Origin: Clostridium sp. CAG:440
GTDB lineage: Bacteria > Bacillota > Clostridia > TANB77 > CAG-508
Length of the DNA stretch: 64,000 nucleotides
Assembly (NCBI GenBank): GCA_000437215.1
Contig: FR898629.1
Span: 46,401 to 110,400 of the forward strand
Direction of reading: 5' to 3'
This document shows, piece by piece, positions 35,801 through 44,456 of this stretch; the stretch's first letter is position 1; the number at the start of each line of letters is the position of its first letter. The notes beneath the pieces were generated by a model. The model was not told where the DNA came from. It did no database searches and was given only the letters and a program-made list of their open reading frames with translations. The position numbers were made by a program, and so were the translations under genes.

Positions 35801-35878
35801 TTTAAATCCCCCTAAAATTTATTTTCTTGTCAAGATTATCATATTAATAATTGTTTGTCAATATTAATACACACAATT

Positions 35879-36832
35879 TTATTTATTTTTCTCCTTTGAC
35901 CTTTTATCATTTATAATTTGCATTTCTTTTGGGGTTATAAGAGTTACATTATTTTCCTTTGCCCATTTAACACATCCTTTTAACACAGTATTCAAAAATG
36001 GTCTTGGTACTTTTAGCAATGTTTTGCATGCTTCTTCTGTAAATTTAACCTCTGGGTCAATTCTTCCAGCTGCATATTTTACAGAATCAATATCAACACC
36101 TTTATTTTTAGGAATTGGCATTGCTATAGGTCTTCTAAATTTTGTATACCAGAAATTTTTTGAGTCTCTATACCCATAATCAACTGGAACTCTTGGGTAA
36201 CCTACTGCGCTAACTCCATTTATTATAGTATTATAATATTTTTCCTTCATTAAAATATTATCAATTTTTAAAATAAAATGTGCTCCAAATTCAGATGTAA
36301 TTCCATTAAAATTATGGTATGGTCCTTTGTATTCTTCTTGAACTTTATCATTTTCGGCCCCATCTAATTCCTTTACCCAAGTACATTCAAATACTTGGTA
36401 TGCTTCTTTTACAACTTTAGGATATTTTTCGTTTGGATTTTCTCTTGCTCTTTTTCCATCTACTAAAGTATATAAACAATCTTTCATTTTTTCTTCAGGA
36501 GTTTCTCCTGGAAATCCTAGTCTTACTGCTTCTTTAAAATATTTTCTATCATCTTGTAAAAAGTTTAAAGCACACTTTCCTGTTTTTAATAAATTTTTGC
36601 ATGTATTTGAACTGTTTCTACATTCTAGTATCATAGCATAATATTCTTTACCAGCTATATAATATGGAAAGCATAATGAGTATGAACCAATATTTGTAAA
36701 GCCGTTTTCATCAATTGTTGATATTTCTATTGTTGGCATTGGAAAAAAACTTGATGTTTGATAGAAATTATCTACAATTCTCATATTTTTAAACCCTTCT
36801 AAATTTTCAATTTTCTTTGTTTCTAAATTCAT
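35879..36832 (-). CDS. Flavin-reductase-like protein with PCP_red-type tail
   Basis: 317 residues. The first 230 resemble FMN-binding split-barrel (flavin reductase-like) proteins: FFPMPTIEISTIDENGFTNIGSYSL, KEYYAMILECRNSSNTCKNLLKTGKCALNFL, FGAHFILKIDNILM. The last 60 (VKFTEEACKTLLKVPRPFLN, then VKWAKENNVTLITPKEM) match the small PCP_red helical domain, found at the end of light-independent protochlorophyllide reductase subunit B and in other flavo/redox proteins. Specific reaction unknown. Confidence 0.65.
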   Translation of the reverse strand: MNLETKKIENLEGFKNMRIVDNFYQTSSFFPMPTIEISTIDENGFTNIGSYSLCFPYYIAGKEYYAMILECRNSSNTCKNLLKTGKCALNFLQDDRKYFKEAVRLGFPGETPEEKMKDCLYTLVDGKRARENPNEKYPKVVKEAYQVFECTWVKELDGAENDKVQEEYKGPYHNFNGITSEFGAHFILKIDNILMKEKYYNTIINGVSAVGYPRVPVDYGYRDSKNFWYTKFRRPIAMPIPKNKGVDIDSVKYAAGRIDPEVKFTEEACKTLLKVPRPFLNTVLKGCVKWAKENNVTLITPKEMQIINDKRSKEKNK

Positions 36833-36964
36833 ATTTACTCCTCCTTAGTAATATATATTTTATTTATTAAGTTTGCTTTTTTATTATAACAATATAATAA
36901 ATACAATGCAATATTTATTTATGGCATCAATTTCCAAAAAAATTTTTCATAATATTAATATAAT

Positions 36965-37001
36965 AAAAAGAGCTAACCATATACAAAATGTTTAACTCTT
37001 T
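36965..37001 (-). terminator. Terminator of secA
   Basis: AAAGAG-TTAAAC with GGTTAGCTCTTT arms, then TTTTTATTAT on the minus strand, about 110 bases after the recoded secA stop. Confidence 0.7.
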
Positions 37002-37112
37002 AACTATAATCATCTTTGACATCCAAAATTTTATTTTTCAATGTCAAATGGATGTCAAAATTCTATTTTTACTATATTTAATATATTAGTTTGTGGATTA
37101 TAACCCTTGATA

Positions 37113-39864
37113 TTACTGATTTTTCCCACAGCAGTTTTTATATTTCTTACCACTTCCGGCATGGACATGGATCATTTCTACCAATTTTTGGTTCTTCATT
37201 TCTTACAGTTCTATCAACTCCAGAATTTGCCATAGTTTGTCCATTATCCACACTATTTAGAGCCTCTTGAGCTTGTTTAGTAATTCTAACTGTTTCATGT
37301 CTTTTTAACTCACCTTGTTTTCTAATGTTCATCATAATTTTTGTTACATCAGCTTTAATATCTGCATTCATCTCATCAAACATATCCCCACCTTCAGTTC
37401 TATACTTAACAACAGGGTCTTGTTGACCATAAGCTCTAAGTCCTATACCATTTTTTAATTCGTCCATATTATCTATGTGATCCATCCATTTTTCGTCAAC
37501 AACTTTTAATAATACAACTCTTTCTAATTCTCTTAAATCTTCGCTACCTATTTCTTCTTCTTTTTCTTGGTATTTGTCTAAAGCTAATTTTTGTAATTGT
37601 TCAGATATTTTTTCTGGTTCTTCTTCATTTTCTTTAATATAATCTAACATTTCTATAGCAAATGTATTTTTTATTTCTGTATCAAGGCTTTCAACATTTA
37701 CAGAATTTTTATCATTATCTATATACATGTTTACAGTTTCATCTGCAACTGATGTTATCATATTTTTAATACTATCACTTACATTTTCACCATCTAGCAC
37801 TTGTCTTCTTTCTCTGTAAATAATTTCTCTTTGTACATTCATAACATCATCATATTTTAATACATTTTTACGTATACTAAAGTTTCTTCCTTCAACTTTC
37901 TTTTGTGCTGATTCTACTGCTCTTGTTAATATTCTTGATTCTATTGGCATATTTTCATCTGCACCTAAAGTATTGTATACTTTTGTAATTGTATCTCCAG
38001 CAAATATTTTCATTAAGTCGTCATCTAGTCCAATGTAAAATTTAGATTCACCAACATCTCCTTGACGTCCTGAACGTCCACGCAATTGGTTATCAATTCT
38101 TCTAGATTCATGTCTTTCTGTTCCTATTATTTTTAATCCACCTGCTGCAATTACTTTTTCTTTTTCTTCTTTTATTTGTTCATCATATTTTGATACTAAT
38201 TTGTTAAATTGTTCTCTTGCTCTTAATATATCTTGATCATCTGTTTCATAATAAGTATCTGCTTCTTCAATCATTGGCTCTGGTACTTTATTTCTTCTCA
38301 TTTCTTCTTTAGCTAAGAATTCACTATTTCCTCCAAGCATAATATCTGTACCACGCCCTGCCATGTTTGTTGCTATTGTAACTGCGCCATATTTACCAGC
38401 TTGTGCAACTATTGCAGCTTCTTGTTCATGATATTTTGCATTTAATACTTCGTGTTTAATTCCTTCTTTTTGTAATAATTTACTTAATTTTTCAGATTTT
38501 TCAATTGATACAGTACCTATTAAAACTGGTTGTCCTTTTTCATGACTTTGTTTTATACTTTCTACTACTGCTTTAAATTTAGCATTTTCATTTTTGTATA
38601 TAACATCATTTTCATCTTTTCTTATCATAGGTTTGTTTGTTGGTATTTCAACAACATCTAAATTATATATTTCTTCAAATTCCTGTGCTTCTGTCATTGC
38701 AGTACCTGTCATACCTGATAATTTATCATACATTCTGAAATAATTTTGGAATGTGATTGTTGCTAACGTTTTTGACTCATCAGCAATCTTAACTCTTTCT
38801 TTTGCTTCAATTGCTTGATGTAATCCATTATTGTATCTTCTTCCATACATAATACGTCCTGTAAATTCATCAACTATTAATACTTCTCCATCTTTTACGA
38901 TATAATCTATGTCTTTTTTCATTACTCCATGGGCACGTAATGCTTGATTAACATGGTGTACAAGTGTTGAATTTTCTAAATCATTAAAGTTTTCTAAACC
39001 AAAGAATTGCTCAGCCTTTTTTATACCTTTTTGTGTAAGTGATGCTGATTTTGCCTTTAAATCTACTATATAATCATATTTTTCATTATCTTCTGCTTGA
39101 TCATAATCTTTAACATCTTCTTCTACTATAACTTTTGCTTCTAATTTTTTTACAAAATCATTTGCTTTTTTATAAAGATCTGATGACTGATTTGCTCTAC
39201 CAGAAATTATAAGTGGTGTTCTTGCTTCATCTATTAAAATACTATCAATTTCATCGACAATTGCATAATGTAATCCTCTTTGAACTAATTGATTTTTGTA
39301 TATAACCATGTTATCTCTTAAATAGTCAAATCCAAACTCATTGTTTGTTCCATATGTTATATCTGCTGCATATGCTTTTTGTTTTTGGTATGGTTCCATT
39401 CCTGCAACAACTAGTCCTACTGATAAGCCTAAAAATTTATATAGTTTTCCCATCCATTCACTATCTCTTTTTGCTAGATAGTCATTTACTGTAATTACAT
39501 GCACACCTTTTCCTTCTAAGGCATTTAAATATACTGGCAATGTTGCAACTAATGTTTTTCCTTCACCAGTTTTCATTTCTGCAATTCTTCCTTGGTGTAA
39601 AATAATTCCACCTATTAATTGAACATCAAAGTGTCTCATTCCTAAAGCTCTTTTTGATGCTTCTCTAACTACTGCAAAACTTTCTGGCAAAATATCATCT
39701 AATGTTTTTCCTTCTGCTAATTGTTTTTTAAAATAATCTGTTTTTGCTCTTAACTCACTGTCTGTAAGTTTAGATATTTCTTCTTCCAATTCATTGATTT
39801 TCTTTACTATTGGCATTACTCTTTTTACTTCTTTTTGACTGTATGTTTTGAATATTTTTCCCAT
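37113..39864 (-). CDS. secA: SecA preprotein translocase ATPase, +1 recoding before the zinc motif
   Basis: 916 residues if C37158 is skipped; total length is 3n+1. Frame zero ends at residue 905 as KIGRNDPCPCRKW-stop. With the skip it ends IGRNDPCPC | GSGKKYKNCC and GKNQ, the standard SecA zinc finger (CxCx8CC). Other features: Walker A in MKTGEGKTLVATLP, DEID plus DEARTPLIISG, GTDIMLGG, GLRAYGQQDP. It drives protein export through SecYEG. SecA is essential, single-copy and highly conserved, so loss of its zinc finger by a random frameshift is unlikely; this makes it the strongest single argument for recoding. Confidence 0.9.
37156..37158 (-). other. CGG +1 recoding site 7 (secA)
   Basis: Coding strand CCA TGC C GGA AGT GGT AAG. 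Zero frame: CGG AAG TGG TAA. Skipping C37158 restores CPCGSGK. Confidence 0.88.
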
Positions 39865-39951
39865 TTCGTACTTTTCCTCCTAAGTTTATAATTTTACTTT
39901 GTAAATATATCACTAAAATTTATTTTTAGCAAGGCTTTTAGATTAAATATT

Positions 39952-42095
39952 TTAAAATGCTCCTCCGGCCTCCGCCGCTTCCGCCTCCTCCGGATGATGA
40001 TGAACCGCCTCCAGAAAAGCCTCCGCCTCCTCCAGAGCTACCTCCACCAGAACTACTAGTCCATTTTCCTATACTATCTCTTGTTATTTCTCCATATCTT
40101 TTCATAAAAATTTTATCTAAGCTTGCATTATTATAAAAATAATAATAATTTGTATCCAAATATGAACTCATAAATTCACTTGACACTAATTTTTCTAAGT
40201 CATCATCAATATTTAAACCATCTATACAATTTATTATTTTATTTGAAATTCCAAAGCTTACTGCATAACATAAATATTTTTCCCATAATTGTACATACTC
40301 AATATTTTTATCTTTAAGTAATGTATAATCTTCTATTTTCTTTTTTAATGTATTTAATTTACTATAATCTTCTATCATTATAGCATCATTTTTCAACATT
40401 AAATTGTCTGTAAGCACAAGTATTGTCGCAATACAAATTAATATTTCGTCTGCAATTAAAAATTTTGCAGGTATAAATATTGCAGTTATTATAATAATAA
40501 TTCCCAAAAACACAATTGTAGAAATTGTTGTTGTTGCAACCTTTTGTCCTGTTACTTTTTGTACTGTTTTATTTACTTTATGTCTTATCATGATTAGTAT
40601 ATTTAAAAATACTTGAATTAATCCCATAACTAAAGGAATAAATGGTAATATTATTATTAAAAATGTTGTAATTGTAAATACTATTCCATCTGCATCTAAA
40701 AAAAGATTAAATCCATTAAAAGATATATGTTTATATACTAATACTAAAGATAGAACAAATAAGAAAATATTAAAACCTCTAATTACTAGTGGAACTTTTG
40801 CTTCATTTGCACCTTTTTTTGCTAATTCTTCTTCTACTGTTTTGTTTAGTTCTTTAAATTTTTTATTTGCGTCTTTTTCTTTTGGCATTTTTTCTAATCT
40901 ATATTTTAAATCTACTTTGTCATCTCCGTCAAATACCCAATCATAAACATATTGTTCTATATTGTCCAATTTATTATAATTTTCTTCATTTTTTGTTATA
41001 ACATATCTATAAGGTTCTTTTTTACTTGTGGATGGAATCATATCCATAGTAATTACCTTTTTATTAATTAAATTTAAAATTACAGCAATTATGTCTCTTG
41101 CTAAAATTTGCCTACTTCCTTGTATGCATCCTGCAATCATAGGATTATATTTTTTAAATAATTCTTCATCATCAACATTATCTAATATATATTTCTTGTC
41201 TTTTTCATATATTAACATTAAAATAATCCAATAAACTAATAAACAAATTGCAATTATAATTATTTTAAAAGTATATGATTTTTTTAATTCTCTATTTTCC
41301 GAAATTTCCTTTTCATCATCTAAAATAATATTTTTGGCATTTATATTAGAGTTTTTTGTAGAATTAATAATATTGTTATTATTAAACATAAGTCTTGCAG
41401 CCACATACTGTTTTTTCTTAAGGTCATTTACTTTAAAATTAGCATGTGTATTTGAAATTATTTTACATTCTCCGATTTAACGGACCATGTCCCCATATTT
41501 TTAATTCATCTTGATTGTTTGGTAAATATATATCTATATTTAACTTGTTTATGTCACACTCCCACTTGCCTCCAATAAAATTGTAATAAAGTTCTCCAAC
41601 ATCATTATGTTTTACACATAAATTTTTAATTGTATAATATAAATCAAATGTCTTTTTTTCGTTATTACTTGGTGAATAAACTTTTATTCTATACATTCCA
41701 TCTGTATTTGCTACTGTATATTTTGCTTTGTCTCCATTTACAGCACTTTTTACTAACTGATGTTGTATATCTTTTCCATTTGTACTTTCAACTACTTTTT
41801 CTACTATAACCTCATCACCATTATATAGTTCATCATTAATCTTGTTTTGCCCAGCAACACTTTCATATTCCGAATCTTCCAAATTATATGGTATATCAAT
41901 GTAAATCCCATTATAATTTCCATTAAAATTATATTTTAATGAATGTTTTATTTGTGCAGAACCATCATCATTTATTGTTACTTGCATATCCATGTTTTCA
42001 ATATTGTAACTTTTAGCTTCTACATTTTTTGAAAATAGAACTATTGCAAGTGTCATAAATATAATAACAATTAATAATTTAATTTTTGTTTTCAT
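39952..42095 (-). CDS. DUF2207 membrane protein, two +1 recoding sites
   Basis: One 713-residue DUF2207 protein if C41474 and C39967 are skipped; total length is 3n+2. It has a signal helix (KLLIVIIFMTLAIVLFSKNV), an extracytoplasmic domain (YNIENMDMQVTINDDGSAQI, YKYN-type strands, GELYYNFIGGKW), then IWGHGPLN | GECKIISNTHANF and VAARLMF, helices, and a Gly/Ser-rich tail ending SGGG | GGAF-stop, the typical end of this family. Bars mark CGG. Without recoding it would be two unlinked pieces and the tail would end RRSILKYLI. Function unknown; found in Firmicute membranes. The tail shows the contrast: TCC GGA and GGC GGA occur there in frame without shifts, while only GGC C GGA needs one. Confidence 0.85.
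39965..39967 (-). other. CGG +1 recoding site 8 (DUF2207, tail)
   Basis: Coding strand GGA GGC C GGA GGA GCA TTT TAA. Skipping C39967 gives the family-typical GGGGAF end. Confidence 0.8.
41472..41474 (-). other. CGG +1 recoding site 9 (DUF2207, middle)
   Basis: Coding strand CCG TTA AAT C GGA GAA TGT. Skipping C41474 joins GHGPLN to GECKIIS and the downstream frame. Confidence 0.85.
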
Positions 42096-42228
42096 CTTTC
42101 GTCCCCTTTACTATATTTAAGGTTATTCTAGCATAAAAAATTTTTATAGGCAACATATCTTATCATATTTTATAAATTATTACATACATTTAAATAAATT
42201 ATCTATGTTTTAAAGGAGAGCAATATGT

Positions 42229-42771
42229 ATGTTTATTTTTAATGTTAAAGTTAATGGAAATAAAATATTTAAAATATTTTTTACAATTGTTACTATTTTA
42301 TTAATTTTTATTTTAGTATTTGTTACTTATAAAATTTTTAGTGGTGCAAGCTCATCTACAAGTTCTTGTGTTCCAAACAAAGATATTTATGAAATTTCTA
42401 CTAAAAATTATACTAATGTTTTAAAAACCGTTCATGATAATATTGATACATATGTTGGGAAAAAAATTTGCTTTACAGGATATATTTATAGAATTTATGA
42501 TTTTTCTGATAATCAATTTGTTTTAGCAAGAAATATGATTATTTCTTCTGATTTTAATTATGTTGTTGTTGGTTTCCTTTGTGAATGTGAGAATGCAAAA
42601 AATTTTGAAGATGGAACTTGGGTTAATTTAACTGGTGAGATTTATAAAGGTAATTATCATGGAGATATGCCTATAATTAAGGTTATTGATATAAAACAAT
42701 GTGATAAACCTAATGAAGAAGTTGTTTATCCTCCTGATGAAAATTATATTCCAACAAGTAGTGTATTATAA
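42229..42771 (+). CDS. Membrane-anchored protein with TIGR03943/YcgQ-like C-terminal domain
   Basis: 180 residues: a helix at 13-35 (IFFTIVTILLIFILVFVTYKIF), then a beta domain with YVGKKICFTGYIYRIYDF, FVLARNMI, VGFLCECENAKNF and WVNLTGEIYKG, which resembles the C-terminal half of TIGR03943 (YcgQ-like) proteins. The family partner, a YcgR-like permease, is not adjacent. AAAGGAG lies about 10 bases before the ATG. One of few plus-strand genes in this half of the window. Confidence 0.65.
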   Translation: MFIFNVKVNGNKIFKIFFTIVTILLIFILVFVTYKIFSGASSSTSSCVPNKDIYEISTKNYTNVLKTVHDNIDTYVGKKICFTGYIYRIYDFSDNQFVLARNMIISSDFNYVVVGFLCECENAKNFEDGTWVNLTGEIYKGNYHGDMPIIKVIDIKQCDKPNEEVVYPPDENYIPTSSVL

Positions 42772-42796
42772 AAAAGAGCGGTAATACCGCTCTTTT
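42771..42796. terminator. Strong bidirectional terminator
   Basis: AAAAAGAGCGGTA and TACCGCTCTTT around one base; shared by the converging genes at 42771 and 42805. Confidence 0.85.
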
Positions 42797-42804
42797 AGGT
42801 CTCT

Positions 42805-43452
42805 TTAGATTATGGCAAGCTTTTTGAGCTCTCCCAAAGCAATCTGAAATGTCTCATCTGTGGTAAGATTCGTTGTGTCTATATAGACATTTGGAATTCC
42901 CTTAAATGCTGACAATGCAGGATTTGCTTTTTGCAGTTCTTCATAAGCTCTTCTTGTCGCTTCTGCCTGTTTCTTTACGTATTCGATTGTTTCAAATTTG
43001 TCTGCATCTGGATCATCTTTAATCCTCTCAAAAGCAACCTGAGGATCAGCGTTGAGATGTATCATAACATCGCAGCGTTCAAGTTCATAGGTTCTCATCA
43101 ATTTGTCAGATTCTTCATAAGAGAAACCTCTGCATTCTCCATGTACGAAAGAATCAATATATCCTCTCTGAGAAACCAACACGTCCGATGCCTTGCGCCA
43201 ATCGCGAATGTGGACAGTTCCAAGAATCCTGTTATCCAGAGCAAACAGCATCTGGTCAGAATAATTGTCCTGCCATGGCATGCCGTCTCCTACTGTATTG
43301 TTAAGAAGATCAAGCAAATGCTTGTCATATGGGAACTTAAAGTCTTTCACCTGCAGATTCTGCATCTTAAAGTGTCCTACCAAATTCCGCTTGAGCGTTG
43401 TTTTTCCTGTTCCGTCTAAGCCTGTTACACAAATCCATAAACCTTTTTTCAT
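42805..43452 (-). CDS. Thymidylate-kinase-like P-loop kinase, compositional outlier
   Basis: 215 residues. P-loop VTGLDGTGKTTLKRN, a DR-type motif in SQRGYIDSFVHGECRGFS, and a LID region (YELERCDVMIHLNADPQVAFER). Fits the dTMP kinase/deoxynucleoside kinase family. Composition is strongly unlike neighbours (much richer in G and C) and codon 22 is an in-frame CGG (AAG CGG AAT) directly after the P-loop that must be arginine. It has its own consensus promoter with an overlapping palindrome and a terminator. Probably imported, perhaps phage-derived; nucleotide specificity unknown. Confidence 0.78.
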   Translation of the reverse strand: MKKGLWICVTGLDGTGKTTLKRNLVGHFKMQNLQVKDFKFPYDKHLLDLLNNTVGDGMPWQDNYSDQMLFALDNRILGTVHIRDWRKASDVLVSQRGYIDSFVHGECRGFSYEESDKLMRTYELERCDVMIHLNADPQVAFERIKDDPDADKFETIEYVKKQAEATRRAYEELQKANPALSAFKGIPNVYIDTTNLTTDETFQIALGELKKLAII

Positions 43453-43508
43453 AATTATGTCCTCCCTTTGAAGTCTAATAATTTTTCTCTCATTTTAATA
43501 TAAAAATA

Positions 43509-43562
43509 AGAGATATACTTTTAATATACCTCTATTATACCATTTTATAATTATTATGTCAA
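43509..43562 (-). promoter_or_regulatory. Promoter and palindrome of the kinase gene
   Basis: TTGACA (43562-43557), 17 bases, TATAAT (43539-43534), then an imperfect palindrome AGAGRTATA...TATACCTCT (43509-43533) at the start site. Confidence 0.65.
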
Positions 43563-43563
43563 T

Positions 43564-44445
43564 TCAAATCATTCTTACATTTTCTTTCCAATTATTTATA
43601 ATATTTTCTTCTATTTTTAAATTTCCATAACCAACTGCCATTTCAACATCTGGTTTGAAATCACCATGGTAATCACTTCCACCTGACATAAAAAGATTTC
43701 TTTGTTTACATATTTTTATAACATTATTTTTTTGTTTCTCAGTAAATGTTGTATAAATACATTCAATACCATCTATTTTATGATTTTGTAATATATCATT
43801 TAAAATTTTTTCAGAATTATCTCTATATTCATATATATGTGGAACAAATACAAGACCTCCTGCTTCTTTAACCAATTTGCAAGCATCATCAAATGTAGGT
43901 AAAATATCATCTGTATTTACAAAAAATAATGTAGTAGGATTAGACATAAATTTTCTATAAAACACATTACTATTTTTCCAACTTTCTTCATCTATTAAAT
44001 TTTTATTTTCTTCATTTTTAGTAATTATTTGGTGTAAATATTTTGATGCATATATGTCAGGATTATAATTATCTACAAAATTCTTTCCTACATCAATATT
44101 ATTTTTCTTTGCAATTTCATATATTCTTTTAACCTCAATTATGTTTCTTTCTTTATTAGAAATATATAATCTGTGTAAATTTTCGTTCATATAATTGGTG
44201 TCAACACCATAGCCTAGTATTTCAATTGGAATACCTAAAATCTTGGTATTCATTTCTATTCCCCTTATTATTTTACCACTAAATATATTTCTTAAATTTT
44301 TGTCCTCTAATTCTGGATAGGCTAAACATGTATTATGATCTGTTATTGAAATATATGATAAATTATGCTTTTGTGCTTTTTCTAAAATCTCTTTAACAGT
44401 ATTAGTGCCATCAGAATATTTAGTATGCATATGTAAATCTATCAT
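43564..44445 (-). CDS. PHP-domain phosphoesterase
   Basis: 293 residues. Metal-binding motifs of the PHP family: MIDLHMHTKYSDGT at the start, YISITDHNTCLAY, and GGSDYHGD near the end. Similar to YciV/TrpH-type proteins (RNase AM/phosphatase). Starts 11 bases after guaB on the same strand, so the two are cotranscribed. Confidence 0.82.
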   Translation of the reverse strand: MIDLHMHTKYSDGTNTVKEILEKAQKHNLSYISITDHNTCLAYPELEDKNLRNIFSGKIIRGIEMNTKILGIPIEILGYGVDTNYMNENLHRLYISNKERNIIEVKRIYEIAKKNNIDVGKNFVDNYNPDIYASKYLHQIITKNEENKNLIDEESWKNSNVFYRKFMSNPTTLFFVNTDDILPTFDDACKLVKEAGGLVFVPHIYEYRDNSEKILNDILQNHKIDGIECIYTTFTEKQKNNVIKICKQRNLFMSGGSDYHGDFKPDVEMAVGYGNLKIEENIINNWKENVRMI

Positions 44446-44456
44446 AATCTTTCCTC

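Noticed and set aside
12255..41474. The frameshifts are sequencing or assembly errors
   Set aside because: Possible, but every extra base is a C placed before an in-frame Gly codon, whereas an error process does not know the frame; nine of nine at CGG with no other type of break in native genes argues against it. Raw reads are needed for proof.
12255..41474. CGG simply reassigned to another amino acid, as reported for some bacteria
   Set aside because: Reassignment would keep the zero frame, which ends at early stops at eight of the nine sites and runs off the family-typical C-terminus at the ninth. A +1 shift is required.
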